A DNA stretch of 43,023 nt from Thermosinus carboxydivorans Nor1 (GCF_000169155.1 NZ_AAWL01000009.1:60001-103023); one strand, 5' to 3'; counted from the first letter of the stretch, positions 1 through 10,116 are shown. The notes: generated by a model from the letters alone, not told the origin. Numbers and translations are program-made.

Positions 1-2039
<2,039 letters not shown>

Positions 2040-2115
2040 AAAAGACAATAGCCGTTGGACATTGGACGTTTGACGGAGAAAGCTAAAGTGCATAGCTTAG
2101 TAATCTTCTGTGCAG

Positions 2116-2139
2116 TTTTGAAGGATCAATCCTTCAAAA
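2116..2139. repeat. Perfect inverted repeat in the 23S-5S spacer
   Basis: Ten-base arms (TTTTGAAGGA / TCCTTCAAAA) flank a four-base loop in the 23S-5S spacer. It probably forms a hairpin in the pre-rRNA and could help processing. It is not followed by a long T-run, so a terminator is unlikely. The rest of the 140-base spacer contains no tRNA gene. Confidence 0.7.
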
Positions 2140-2182
2140 AATAGTCGAAGCTCGAATGTCGAAAGTCGACAGGCGAGATAAT

Positions 2183-2298
2183 CCGGTGTCGATAGCTACG
2201 GGGATCCACCTGTTCCCATACCGAACACAGAAGTTAAGCCCGTAAACGCCGAAAGTACTTGGCTGGAGACGGCCTGGGAGGATAGGTAGACGCCGGTT
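2183..2298 (+). rRNA. 5S ribosomal RNA
   Basis: About 116 bases, with the conserved segments CCCATACCGAACACAGAAG and GCGCC-like loop regions of bacterial 5S rRNA, and complementary ends (CCGGTGTC / GACGCCGG) that form helix I. It lies 143 bases after 23S in the usual 23S-5S order and is followed directly by a strong intrinsic terminator. The ends are estimated from the helix I pairing. Confidence 0.95.
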
Positions 2299-2306
2299 AC
2301 ACCAAA

Positions 2307-2334
2307 AGAGCACCTTGCCCAAGGTGCTCTTTTT
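2307..2334 (+). terminator. Intrinsic terminator of the rRNA operon
   Basis: A perfect ten-base stem (AGAGCACCTT / AAGGTGCTCT) with a GCCC loop is followed by a T-run. It sits immediately after 5S rRNA and closes the rRNA operon. Confidence 0.93.
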
Positions 2335-2365
2335 ATTGATATAGCCGAATAACGTATCCGAAATA

Positions 2366-2394
2366 AATGCCTGCTCCCATAGGGAGCAGGCATT
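2366..2394 (-). terminator. Hairpin terminator after the aldolase gene
   Basis: A 13-base perfect stem (AATGCCTGCTCCC and complement) with a three-base loop lies 12 bases beyond the stop codon of the leftward aldolase gene. The following T-tract on the minus strand is short, so it may be moderate or bidirectional. Confidence 0.75.
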
Positions 2395-2405
2395 GTCATA
2401 ATTAA

Positions 2406-3365
<960 letters not shown>

Positions 3366-3370
3366 TTATT

Positions 3371-3379
3371 ATTATATCA
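3371..3379 (-). promoter_or_regulatory. Extended -10 promoter element of fba
   Basis: On the minus strand the sequence reads TGATATAAT, a consensus -10 hexamer with the TGn extension, about 36 bases upstream of the fba start. No good -35 hexamer is visible at 17 bases, which fits an extended -10 promoter. Confidence 0.6.
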
Positions 3380-3410
3380 TATGGCAAGCAAAAGATAGAA
3401 AAAGTATATG

Positions 3411-4316
3411 TCATTTAAAAATATTACTCACAAATTTAGTTTTTTGACGAAGAAGCTGAATTAAGTCAGCCAGATCAGGGGGTAGTGGGCTGGTCAAAGT
3501 CAATACTTTATCTGTAGCAGGGTGCCTGAAGGAGAGACTGGCGGCATGAAGGGCTTGGCGCCTGATCAGGTCGGTTGCCCCTCCATAAAGATCATCGCCC
3601 AGCAGCGGGTGTCCGATGTGGGACAAATGCACCCGAATTTGGTGAGTTCGCCCGGTCAAAAGTTCCAGTTCGACCAAACTAGCCATGGAAAAAGTTGATA
3701 ATACTCGATACAGCGTTATTGCCGGCTGTCCGTCAGACCTGACCACCCGTTTAATTATACTATTAGGGTGGCGGCCAATCGGGGCATCAATCCTCCCCAT
3801 TAGCGAAGACGGGATACCGGTTACAACCGCCAGGTACAGTCGTTTAAGGCCTTTAGCTCCGCCACCTGATAGAGCATGTTGAATATGCGGGTGTTTCGCG
3901 ATAGCGACCAAGCCAGAGGTATTACGGTCAAGACGGTGAATAGGGTGAAAGGCGCCCAAAGCTCCCTTGCTGTGAAGGTAGTATAGAATGCCATGAGCTA
4001 AGGTGGGCTCCGTGGGGTCGCTTGTGGGGTGGACGAGGAGACCGGCAGGTTTGTTAACAATTAGCAGAAAGTCGTCTTCGTACACAATATGAAGCGGCAT
4101 CTTCATAGGCGTTAAGCAGCTATCGTCGCCATAATCGATGCTAATTTCATCGCCGGACGAAACCGGCGTCTGAAAACTTTTGACAGGATGGCCATTTATC
4201 AAGACTTGCCCTTGGCGCTTGATTTTTCGCAACTGGGTAAGCGATATTCCCGCTGACTTGAGAAAATCTCGCACCGATGTTGAAGTCGTTGCGAATGGCA
4301 CGGTTAATTTGAACAT
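3411..4316 (-). CDS. RluA/RluD-family 23S rRNA (or tRNA) pseudouridine synthase
   Basis: 301 aa, the usual length for the family. The N-terminal 75 residues form an S4-like RNA-binding domain (SLTQLRKIKRQGQVLINGHPV). The catalytic domain follows, with the family motif HRLDRNTSGL near residue 127 (the Asp is the catalytic nucleophile) and the GRTHQIRVHLSHIGHPLLGD segment near 220 that is typical of RluA enzymes. It isomerises uridine to pseudouridine in structured RNA; which position cannot be told from sequence alone. The ATG is preceded by TAGGAGAC. It is a host gene, in line with fba but separated from it by fba's own promoter. Confidence 0.95.
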   Translation of the reverse strand: MFKLTVPFATTSTSVRDFLKSAGISLTQLRKIKRQGQVLINGHPVKSFQTPVSSGDEISIDYGDDSCLTPMKMPLHIVYEDDFLLIVNKPAGLLVHPTSDPTEPTLAHGILYYLHSKGALGAFHPIHRLDRNTSGLVAIAKHPHIQHALSGGGAKGLKRLYLAVVTGIPSSLMGRIDAPIGRHPNSIIKRVVRSDGQPAITLYRVLSTFSMASLVELELLTGRTHQIRVHLSHIGHPLLGDDLYGGATDLIRRQALHAASLSFRHPATDKVLTLTSPLPPDLADLIQLLRQKTKFVSNIFK

Positions 4317-4380
4317 AATGTCTCCTAACGCATTTAATAGTTATTTCTTATTTTCTCCGCATTTAGATCAATATCCTTGC

Positions 4381-4406
4381 AAAAAAATAACTGCCTTTGA
4401 GGCAGT
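4381..4406 (-). terminator. Intrinsic terminator of the small gene at the prophage junction
   Basis: On the minus strand a six-base stem (ACTGCC / GGCAGT) with a five-base loop is followed by TATTTTTTT, five bases beyond the stop codon of the upstream small ORF. It insulates that ORF from the pseudouridine synthase gene. Confidence 0.8.
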
Positions 4407-4411
4407 CGACA

Positions 4412-4693
4412 CTACAGGGCTCTTTGCATCATGGCAATTAGGCTGGCCATATGATCGCGTTCCATGGCCATAGATCCTTTCCAGTAGTCGCTCATCGGGC
4501 TACCGCGCAACCCCCATAAATAGTACATGCGGCGGTGGCGACGTATCAGCGCCAGTAGCAGGAAGGTGAGTAGCACAGCGCTTAAACCAAACTGGCGGTC
4601 GGCATCTTCGAAGTCGTCAGTGTCTTGCGGTTTCATGCCGTACTTGTTCATGGCATTGGCCATGGCTTCGTCGTGCATGGTAATCATATGCAA
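4412..4693 (-). CDS. Unrecognised small membrane protein, 5' end at the prophage junction
   Basis: 93 codons are open. The product has an acidic N-terminal part (DTDDFEDADR), one hydrophobic segment around residues 37-49 (LSAVLLTFLLLALI) followed by a basic RRHRR stretch, and a Met-rich C-terminus. I do not recognise the family. The nominal start codons (TTG or ATG in the first three codons) lie inside sequence that also occurs at the far prophage end, and no Shine-Dalgarno sequence precedes them. The original gene therefore probably began further upstream and lost its 5' end and promoter when the phage integrated. Alternatively an internal ATG serves as start. The dedicated terminator downstream argues that this was once a real transcription unit. 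Confidence 0.6.
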   Translation of the reverse strand: MHMITMHDEAMANAMNKYGMKPQDTDDFEDADRQFGLSAVLLTFLLLALIRRHRRMYYLWGLRGSPMSDYWKGSMAMERDHMASLIAMMQRAL

Positions 4694-4720
4694 TACTTAG
4701 GTACAACAATAGAAAGTGCC
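4682..4720. other. Left prophage attachment region (attL)
   Basis: Identity with the far prophage end begins exactly here (AATCATATGCAATACTTAGG) and continues through the recombinase gene, while the bases to the left are unrelated to the far end. The crossover must therefore lie at or just right of this boundary. It sits 30-40 bases from the recombinase stop codon, the usual attP position for serine recombinase phages. The exact core cannot be fixed without the empty chromosomal site. Confidence 0.7.
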
Positions 4721-5361
4721 TCAAAACCTTATTTTATATAGCGTCTCGCCGTTTTCAGAGCGCTCTGCGGTGACGGTTATGCCCAGGCGCAGGATTATGC
4801 GGCGGCGCTCTTCGAAGGTGTTTGCCTCGAAAACTTCTGTCGGCGAAACGTCGCTTTCCTTGGCGGCCGGCTCTGGTGCAGATAATATTGCCTGGGCCGC
4901 GTTGATGTCGCTGTTGAGCTTTTGCAGTTCTTTTTCGGCCACTTCCAGGTCGATTGTTCCGTCCGTTACCCACTTTAGAATAGCCGCCTGCCTGGCTTTC
5001 AGTTTTTTTAGCCTTGCCTCGGCCCGGGCCTTTTCTTTGCCGGCGTCACTGGTTTTATTTCTGTCACGGCGAATTCCGCCACTCTTTTTAAACATGTTCA
5101 CTATTTCCTGCCAGACGGCTTCATCGAGTTCCTGGGACGGCACACAACGGCGGTTGTCGCACTCGTACGCATTGACGTATGCACTGCAGACGTAGTAAGC
5201 GTAGTCTTTATTGTTGCGTTTGGGGAAGCGTGTACCGCGCATGGCATAGCCGCACTTTGGACACTTGATAATGCCTGACAGTAGATACTCAAATTTGGTG
5301 TTTCGCTTTGCAGTGACTTTGTTCTGTCGACGGACTTCGGCTGCCTTCTGAAACGTCTCTT
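4682..5361. repeat. Long direct repeat, left copy (680 bp, recombinase 3' end)
   Basis: This stretch recurs at the right edge of the window at a fixed offset of 37,662 bases. I found two differences, at 5189 (G here, C there) and 5219 (T here, C there). Both fall in third codon positions of the recombinase and are synonymous (Val, Lys). The repeat runs to the window edge, so its true length is unknown. Confidence 0.95.
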
Positions 5362-6154
5362 TGTCGATGATTGCTGGCACGTCGATTGACACCCATTCGT
5401 TTACATTTCTTTTTAAAACTTTCCGCTTTTTTTGTCCCACCGTCTTTTGATATTTTTGGAAATACCACTTCGTCCCGGCGTACATCTCGTTTGCAAGTAT
5501 GTGGTCCAGAACCGACAGGCTAAAAGGTTTGCCGCTTCGATTGACAACTCCCATCGCTTTGAGCTGGGCATGGAGCTTCGCGACGCTGTAACGGTTTTCG
5601 GTGTATAGCTTGAAGATAAGCCGGACGATTTTTGCTTCTTCTTCGTTTATAACATATTGTCCAGTATCACGGTCACATATGTAACCGTAAGGGTCCCGGC
5701 CAAACAGAGGCTTACCGGAAAGGACCTTCGCCCGTTTCCCACGCAGGCTGCGCTCACGGATTTTTTCTTTTTCAAATTCCGCGATGGCCCCGCGGATGGA
5801 AAAAAAGAGCCTGCCTTCCGGGCTGGCGTCGTAAGAGCCGGTGATAAATTCAAGTTTCGCCCCGTATTTTTCTATTTCATCGGCAATGATGAGCTGATTG
5901 GTGAGGTTACGGCTGAGTCGGTCAGGGTCATAGACCATGACGGTTTTTATGAGCCCGGCCCGCAGATCGTCGCGCAAGCGCGATAGGGCAGGACGGTCGA
6001 GAAATTCACCGCTGTAGCCGTCGTCTATGTACTCTTTGATATTCGACAGGCCCAGACTGAGAAGCTTCTTGCGACATTGGTTGACCTGGTCCTGGAGAGA
6101 ATAGCCTGTTCTTGCTTGTTCGTCTGTTGAAACTCGGGCGTATATAGCGTGCAT
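4721..6154 (-). CDS. Large serine recombinase (phage integrase)
   Basis: 477 aa, the usual size for large serine integrases. The N-terminal resolvase domain (about 1-145) has YARVSTDEQ with the catalytic Ser9, and GAIAEFEKEKIRERSLRGK near 130 marks its end. The recombinase domain (about 155-260) contains GRDPYGYICD and LANEMYAGTKWYF. A zinc ribbon follows (about 290-345) with CPKCGYAM and later CSAYVNAYECDNRRC, then a Lys/Glu-rich coiled coil (about 370-430). It catalyses attP x attB recombination for integration and, with a directionality factor, excision; no such factor is identifiable here. It is the last gene of the leftward lysogeny operon and lies next to the attachment site. A second copy's 3' end lies at the right window edge. 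Confidence 0.96.
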   Translation of the reverse strand: MHAIYARVSTDEQARTGYSLQDQVNQCRKKLLSLGLSNIKEYIDDGYSGEFLDRPALSRLRDDLRAGLIKTVMVYDPDRLSRNLTNQLIIADEIEKYGAKLEFITGSYDASPEGRLFFSIRGAIAEFEKEKIRERSLRGKRAKVLSGKPLFGRDPYGYICDRDTGQYVINEEEAKIVRLIFKLYTENRYSVAKLHAQLKAMGVVNRSGKPFSLSVLDHILANEMYAGTKWYFQKYQKTVGQKKRKVLKRNVNEWVSIDVPAIIDKETFQKAAEVRRQNKVTAKRNTKFEYLLSGIIKCPKCGYAMRGTRFPKRNNKDYAYYVCSAYVNAYECDNRRCVPSQELDEAVWQEIVNMFKKSGGIRRDRNKTSDAGKEKARAEARLKKLKARQAAILKWVTDGTIDLEVAEKELQKLNSDINAAQAILSAPEPAAKESDVSPTEVFEANTFEERRRIILRLGITVTAERSENGETLYKIRF

Positions 6155-6175
6155 GTTTGGTCTCTCCGTAAATTC

Positions 6176-7072
6176 TTATCGATTGTCCCGCTTTTTGGTG
6201 CTCACAACTCGTCTATCAAGGAAACAAACCAGTACTATAGTTATTGATATTAACAAAGAGCCCATAATAGAGTAAAATATCAAGTTTTGCCTTTTTTGAT
6301 AGGCGTTATCTAATAACTTTTGAATTTGATGAAATGGAGGATTATGCCCAGTCGGATAATTTTCAAGATGCTTTAACATTGCATCAAATTCCAAATCTTC
6401 TGGTGGATTTACCCCCATTTGTAAAAACAAAATTTCTTTTCGCTTGGTTTCAATTTGAATTTGTCTCTGCCGTGCTTCCCAGCGATCGATTTCTTGCTGG
6501 GTAGGCGGGTATAACTTGATTTCGTTTTTTGCTGCTTTTTGGTAACGAACAATATCACTATCGTAATAATAATAGGCTATAGGTAAACTGATTATAAGAC
6601 ATAAGATAAAAGATATAAAAAAGATTCTTAATAAAGACATTGGTGGTTTTTCTTGGTACAAGTCAACCACCCCACGGCTAAAGCCGGGTGGCCCCGACGC
6701 TATTTGATCCTGATTGACAATATTTGTAGGATTTTGATTTATTGGTAATATTTCATTTCTTGGTACCTTGCATTCGGCAAATATATCAATAAGAGCAGGA
6801 TATTCCTGTATGAGGTTTTTAGCAGTTATAATATTAGGGTTATCAATAAATTCATTTAAAAAGATCATAAATATTTCGTCTTTTATTATTTCAGCTTCAA
6901 TACCACCATTTTTCTCAATTTCAGCCAAAAAAACTACTACTTTTGGAACGGCTTTGCGAAAGTCTACGTCTTTTAGTTTGTCATAAAGCAAGTATGACAT
7001 AAACTTCCATCCTCCAAACACAAAGACACAGCCTATCAAGTTCAGTGCTGTGTCTTTTACTGCGTTAGTCAT
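6176..7072 (-). CDS. AT-rich membrane protein in the lysogeny module, unrecognised
   Basis: 298 aa. Hydrophobic segments are visible near residues 10-28 (weak), 147-168 (IFFISFILCLIISLPIAYYY) and 268-288 (IFYSIMGSLLISITIVLVC). Between the last two lies a soluble loop of about 100 residues with Gln/Glu/Arg-rich helices. The N-terminal part contains a helical segment (ELVE-type charges). The gene is clearly more AT-rich than its neighbours, a sign of separate acquisition. It sits between the repressor and the integrase, expressed from the lysogen, where temperate phages often carry superinfection-exclusion or abortive-infection genes. That role is an inference from position only. No enzymatic motif is visible. 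Confidence 0.75.
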   Translation of the reverse strand: MTNAVKDTALNLIGCVFVFGGWKFMSYLLYDKLKDVDFRKAVPKVVVFLAEIEKNGGIEAEIIKDEIFMIFLNEFIDNPNIITAKNLIQEYPALIDIFAECKVPRNEILPINQNPTNIVNQDQIASGPPGFSRGVVDLYQEKPPMSLLRIFFISFILCLIISLPIAYYYYDSDIVRYQKAAKNEIKLYPPTQQEIDRWEARQRQIQIETKRKEILFLQMGVNPPEDLEFDAMLKHLENYPTGHNPPFHQIQKLLDNAYQKRQNLIFYSIMGSLLISITIVLVCFLDRRVVSTKKRDNR

Positions 7073-7086
7073 GGCTTCGCCTCGCT

Positions 7087-7734
7087 TTAATACTTCCGGA
7101 TAGTCTGTTTCACTTTGCCAACAATCCGGATTTTTTTGCGCTCTTCGCCCGTAAAAATTTCCGGCGGGTAGGACGGATTGGCTGATTGGAGGACAATGCT
7201 GTCGCCTTTAAAGTGGACGCGCTTAATCCGCCCTTCCGGCTCAATGTCATCTACGATGACAACGGCCAGGTCTCCAGAATAAACTTCCGGCTGTTCTTTA
7301 ACAAGGGCCAAGTCGCCCGGCAAGATGCCTTCGCCGATCATGCTGTCACCTTTGACTTGCAAAAATATATGCTTTGCACCGTTGACGTCTTTTTTGTCGA
7401 CATACTCATAGCCAAGATGTTCCTCGTACGCTAGGCCGTTGGGGCCGGCCTTTACGGTGCCGACAATGGGGATAGGAACAAAGTTGCTTAAGTCGGCGGG
7501 AATTGCGTCGGGAAAAAGGTCTGTAATGGATGGCTTAGGCTTGTCCCGGCCCAACAGGTAGTCCACCGAGACGCCAAAGAAGTCGGCCAGGCGGGACAGG
7601 GTGGCGTTGTCAGGTTCGCGTCGGTCTATTTCATAATGTGCATATGTACCGCGAGCAATTCCTAATATATCAGCCATTTCTTGCTGGGTTATTCCTTTTT
7701 GCTCTCTTAATGATTTAAGTCTTTCGCCGAGCAT
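7087..7734 (-). CDS. CI-like phage repressor (HTH plus LexA/S24 autoprotease)
   Basis: 215 aa. Residues 1-65 form an XRE-type helix-turn-helix (GITQQEMADILGIARGTYAHYE). The C-terminal half is a LexA/UmuD-like S24 peptidase: an Ala-Gly cleavage site in TVKAGPNG near residue 98, the catalytic Ser in GDSMIGEGI near 131, and the catalytic Lys in GRIKRVHF near 170. It should keep lytic genes off and be inactivated by RecA-stimulated self-cleavage on DNA damage. It is divergent from cro across a 156-base control region with palindromic operators, and is followed by the membrane protein and integrase genes in the same direction. Confidence 0.95.
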   Translation of the reverse strand: MLGERLKSLREQKGITQQEMADILGIARGTYAHYEIDRREPDNATLSRLADFFGVSVDYLLGRDKPKPSITDLFPDAIPADLSNFVPIPIVGTVKAGPNGLAYEEHLGYEYVDKKDVNGAKHIFLQVKGDSMIGEGILPGDLALVKEQPEVYSGDLAVVIVDDIEPEGRIKRVHFKGDSIVLQSANPSYPPEIFTGEERKKIRIVGKVKQTIRKY

Positions 7735-7753
7735 GACAACACCTCTTAAATAT

Positions 7754-7782
7754 ATTATAGATGTTGCGGTTCGCCACCAAAA
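7754..7782 (-). promoter_or_regulatory. Leftward promoter of the repressor operon
   Basis: On the minus strand a perfect TATAAT -10 lies 17 bases after a weak -35 (TTTTGG). The -35 is covered by the operator palindrome, so the repressor probably controls its own synthesis. Confidence 0.55.
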
Positions 7783-7794
7783 TATCTGTGGCGA
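7771..7794. promoter_or_regulatory. Palindromic operator (TCGCCAC-N10-GTGGCGA)
   Basis: Seven-base arms form a perfect inverted repeat with a ten-base spacer between the divergent repressor and cro genes. Further GCCAC half-sites lie at 7839-7843, overlapping the rightward promoter spacer, and at 7872-7876 just before cro. The set resembles a CI/Cro multi-operator array. Confidence 0.7.
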
Positions 7795-7820
7795 TAAGAT
7801 ACATTTCAGCTAAAAACCTA

Positions 7821-7849
7821 TTGACATTGTAGCGATATGCCACTAAAAT
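7821..7849 (+). promoter_or_regulatory. Rightward early promoter
   Basis: TTGACA, 17 bases, TAAAAT: a near-consensus sigma-70 type promoter 42 bases before cro. The spacer and -10 overlap a GCCAC half-site, so repressor binding would block it. Confidence 0.85.
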
Positions 7850-7890
7850 AAATAGTGAAAGTAGCTTTACGCCACAAGGGGGGTGAAAAG

Positions 7891-8142
7891 GTGAAAAGAG
7901 TATGGTTAGAGCGAGTGCTGCAAAACAAAAAAATGACGCACCAGGAAGCTGCAAATTTAATTGGTATTGAACGCTCATACTTTACGCAAATAGTAAATGG
8001 CCGACGGAGACCAAGCCCAGAAGTAGCGCAAAAGATTGGCCAGGCACTGGGATTTGATTGGACGATTTTTTTTAACTGTTATTGTGGCGTAAAGCCGCAC
8101 GACAATCAAGCCGCGACTGTTGAACCGGAGCCGGCGGCGTAG
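7891..8142 (+). CDS. Cro-like HTH regulator
   Basis: 83 aa from the GTG preceded by AAGGGGGGTGA; an upstream in-frame GTG lacks a ribosome site. XRE-type helix-turn-helix: MTHQEAANLIGIERSYFTQI, then the VNGRRRPSPEVAQKIGQAL segment typical of small phage regulators. It is the first gene of the rightward early operon, divergent from the CI-like repressor, so it most likely represses the CI promoter to allow lytic growth. Confidence 0.85.
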   Translation: MKRVWLERVLQNKKMTHQEAANLIGIERSYFTQIVNGRRRPSPEVAQKIGQALGFDWTIFFNCYCGVKPHDNQAATVEPEPAA

Positions 8143-8157
8143 AGAGGGGAGAATGTA

Positions 8158-8364
8158 ATGACACTTAAAGAAGCGGCCAGAAAACTGTATCAGCACAACG
8201 TCGGTGGCTTGGTGCAGTGTATGCAAGGGGATCTGTTAATTGAGCTTGTTCGTACCGGATGGGATACATGCCTTTATACCGAGTATGACTACGATCCTGT
8301 AACCGATATGTGTAAAGAGATATATCAGCACAGCATGACCATTAGCGTAATTGCTGGACTGTAA
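8158..8364 (+). CDS. Small early phage protein, unrecognised
   Basis: 68 aa, ATG preceded by AGAGGGGAGA. A mixed alpha/beta composition with acidic YTEYDYDPVTDMC segment and no recognisable motif. It follows cro in the early operon and its function is unknown. Confidence 0.7.
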   Translation: MTLKEAARKLYQHNVGGLVQCMQGDLLIELVRTGWDTCLYTEYDYDPVTDMCKEIYQHSMTISVIAGL

Positions 8365-8382
8365 GGAAAGGGGGCGAAACAC

Positions 8383-8775
8383 TTGGCAAGCGGTATCTCA
8401 TTAGACCAGTTCAATCGTGAAATGGCGTTATTACCTGAATGGAAACAGAAGCTAATTGAAGCCTGCTTTATCCTTGAGAACAACCCAGAAAAGTTCTATA
8501 AGCATCCTGCAAGACTACTCCGGGCGATTGCATCTGCACTCCACAAAACTGGACATGTCGAGTATCTCAATGTCTGCCGCAAATGCGGCGGCACTGGGCT
8601 TTACGACATGCACACAACCTACCGTGATGATCGCGGCAAACCATTTTGCTTCCGATGCAATGGCTTAGGATACGACATTAAAAAATTGTCGGATAAGCGA
8701 ATAGAAGAAGTCCGTGTAATCGTTGAGAAATATCGTGCCGATAATTTACCGGCGACGCTGGAGAAGGCGGGGTGA
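8383..8775 (+). CDS. Early phage protein with DnaJ-like zinc knuckles
   Basis: 130 aa from a TTG preceded by AAGGAAAGGGGGC. Residues 1-60 are helical. Residues 61-100 hold two CxxCxGxG-type knuckles (CRKCGGTG and CFRCNGLG), as in the DnaJ cysteine-rich domain, which suggests a zinc-stabilised protein- or nucleic acid-binding element. No J-domain is present. It lies in the early operon of small ORFs; the role is unknown. Confidence 0.75.
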   Translation: MASGISLDQFNREMALLPEWKQKLIEACFILENNPEKFYKHPARLLRAIASALHKTGHVEYLNVCRKCGGTGLYDMHTTYRDDRGKPFCFRCNGLGYDIKKLSDKRIEEVRVIVEKYRADNLPATLEKAG

Positions 8776-8779
8776 GGAG

Positions 8780-9037
8780 GTGAATAAGGCTACCATTAGT
8801 ATGTTCTGTCCAAAAAAATTTTTCGTGGCGCAACCAGACAATCCGTTCCCGCATATATTCTACGGGGGTGGTGATGTGGCAGTAAGGTGTGTCGGGTATG
8901 TCATGGGCGGCGTGGAGTATTCTGAGCCGCCCCAGGAAATGATTGAGCGCGTTCGGCAGGCCTTTCAGGCAGAATACGACTCTCAGCACAGTCAGCTTGA
9001 GATGTCCGAAGAGGACGAGCAGAGGAATGTTGGCTAA
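8780..9037 (+). CDS. Small early phage protein, unrecognised
   Basis: 85 aa if started at GTG in the sequence GAGGAGGTGAAT. The start is uncertain because the frame is open 19 codons further up and the ribosome site is very close. The C-terminal third is acidic (SEPPQEMIERVRQAF, then EEDEQ). No recognisable family. Confidence 0.6.
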   Translation: MNKATISMFCPKKFFVAQPDNPFPHIFYGGGDVAVRCVGYVMGGVEYSEPPQEMIERVRQAFQAEYDSQHSQLEMSEEDEQRNVG

Positions 9038-9075
9038 CCGGCGTGCTCCAAAATTGGACAAGCGGGGGTGAGAAT

Positions 9076-9273
9076 GTGACGAAAGACAGACTTGCGTGGT
9101 ACCGAGACCAGATGGAGCGGGCCGAAGACGGCCGCACGCTGGCTTCCCTAATGTCGCTGATGGAACGCGAATTCAAAATACCGGCCATGCGGTGTCGAAA
9201 ATTCGAGCGCAGAAACCCAGGGGTAATGGCGCTATATCTTGAGATGGCCAGACGGAGGTGGGAGATTGGCTAG
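9076..9273 (+). CDS. Small early phage protein, unrecognised
   Basis: 65 aa from a GTG preceded by GCGGGGGTGA; an upstream in-frame start lacks such a site. Helical and rich in Arg, Glu and Met (LASLMSLMEREFKIPAMRC). It overlaps the next gene slightly, suggesting coupled translation. Function unknown. Confidence 0.6.
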   Translation: MTKDRLAWYRDQMERAEDGRTLASLMSLMEREFKIPAMRCRKFERRNPGVMALYLEMARRRWEIG

Positions 9274-9442
9274 TAAAAAGCGGCCATGCGCAACGTGTGG
9301 CAAAAAGCTAACCCGGTTCGACGGCACGTACATGTTCGACAGCCAGGTGCAGAAAGTCGTGTTTGTTTGCCGTGACGATAGAATGTGCCAACGGCCATAC
9401 CTAAAAACGCCGGCAAAGGGGGTGAGTGGATGCGTTGGTTAG
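9266..9442 (+). CDS. Small zinc-finger protein
   Basis: 58 aa from a TTG preceded by GGAGGTGGGAGA. CATC near residue 8 and CRDDRMC near residue 40 give four cysteines spaced as in a treble-clef or ribbon zinc finger, with basic residues between. It overlaps both neighbours by a few bases. Probably nucleic-acid- or protein-binding; role unknown. Confidence 0.65.
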   Translation: MASKKRPCATCGKKLTRFDGTYMFDSQVQKVVFVCRDDRMCQRPYLKTPAKGVSGCVG

Positions 9443-9546
9443 CGTCGCTAATCTGGCGTTTGCGGTACTGGTGGCTAGACCGTCAGGCAAAAAAGCGTCG
9501 GGCAAATGTGTGGCGCTGTTATTTCGCCCGTGGCGGCCAGTGGTGA
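9430..9546 (+). CDS. 38-aa Trp/Arg-rich micro-protein
   Basis: ATG preceded by AAGGGGGTGAG at good spacing; it overlaps the previous stop codon and its own stop overlaps a following ATG (TGATG). The product alternates Trp, Leu and Arg (MRWLASLIWRLRYWWLDRQ), so it is amphipathic and probably membrane-active or a binding peptide. Tight coupling to neighbours is the main reason to believe it. Confidence 0.5.
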   Translation: MRWLASLIWRLRYWWLDRQAKKRRANVWRCYFARGGQW

Positions 9547-9605
9547 TGATAAAAAAACTGCTTGATTACATGATACCCTCGAAAGGAGGTGAGGTCGATG
9601 TTTAA
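9546..9605 (+). CDS. Possible 19-aa leader peptide
   Basis: Starts in a TGATG overlap with the preceding ORF and ends eight bases inside the following HTH gene, with that gene's ribosome site (AGGAGGTGAGG) inside it. It may only couple translation to the HTH gene. Low confidence as a functional peptide. Confidence 0.25.
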   Translation: MIKKLLDYMIPSKGGEVDV

Positions 9606-10116
9606 AGAGGCCAGAAAGGCAGCTGGATTAAGCCAGGCTGAAGCGCATTTTAAAACTGGAATAGCCCTAAAACGCCTTCAGCGCATTGAAAGCGGGGCGG
9701 AGCTGCCGCTGCCAGGGGAGGTTAGTTTGTTAGATAAAACCTATGGCGCGAACCGGATGCTGGTGCTTCGCTATTGCGGCGGCCGGTGTCCGGATGGGCA
9801 ATATGCGGGCCTGCAATTTGAAAATGTAAGTCCGCAAACAGTCGGCATAAAGCTCATCAGTAGCTTAGCCGGGATTGAAAAGCTGCTGCCGGAGATAGCA
9901 AACATTGTGTGCGAGGCATGCGACGGTATTTATCGCCCAGAAAATCGGGACAAGTACGTCAGTATATGCCAGCTGCTTAGTCAGCTTCGGCGGTACATCA
10001 TGGCGATTGAGGTCCTTATGCTTGCAGAGAGGTTGCCGCAGTTTCAAGACACAAAAAAAGTACGCGAAATGCTTGCTTACCTAAAAGAAAAAACCGCCTG
10101 CAATAGCAGACGGTAA
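9598..10116 (+). CDS. HTH-containing early phage protein
   Basis: 172 aa from an ATG preceded by AAAGGAGGTGAGG. The N-terminal 50 residues look like an XRE helix-turn-helix (ARKAAGLSQAEAHFKTGIAL then RLQRIESG). The rest is helical (LISSLAGIEKLLPEIANIVCE), resembling small phage-encoded regulatory proteins with a C-terminal dimerisation region. It is embedded in the early operon and probably a transcription regulator of unknown target. Confidence 0.75.
   Translation: MFKEARKAAGLSQAEAHFKTGIALKRLQRIESGAELPLPGEVSLLDKTYGANRMLVLRYCGGRCPDGQYAGLQFENVSPQTVGIKLISSLAGIEKLLPEIANIVCEACDGIYRPENRDKYVSICQLLSQLRRYIMAIEVLMLAERLPQFQDTKKVREMLAYLKEKTACNSRR

Noticed and set aside
4716-5195. Rightward frame antisense to the recombinase (repeated at 42378)
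   Set aside because: Antisense shadow; the minus frame encodes clear zinc-ribbon and coiled-coil sequence.
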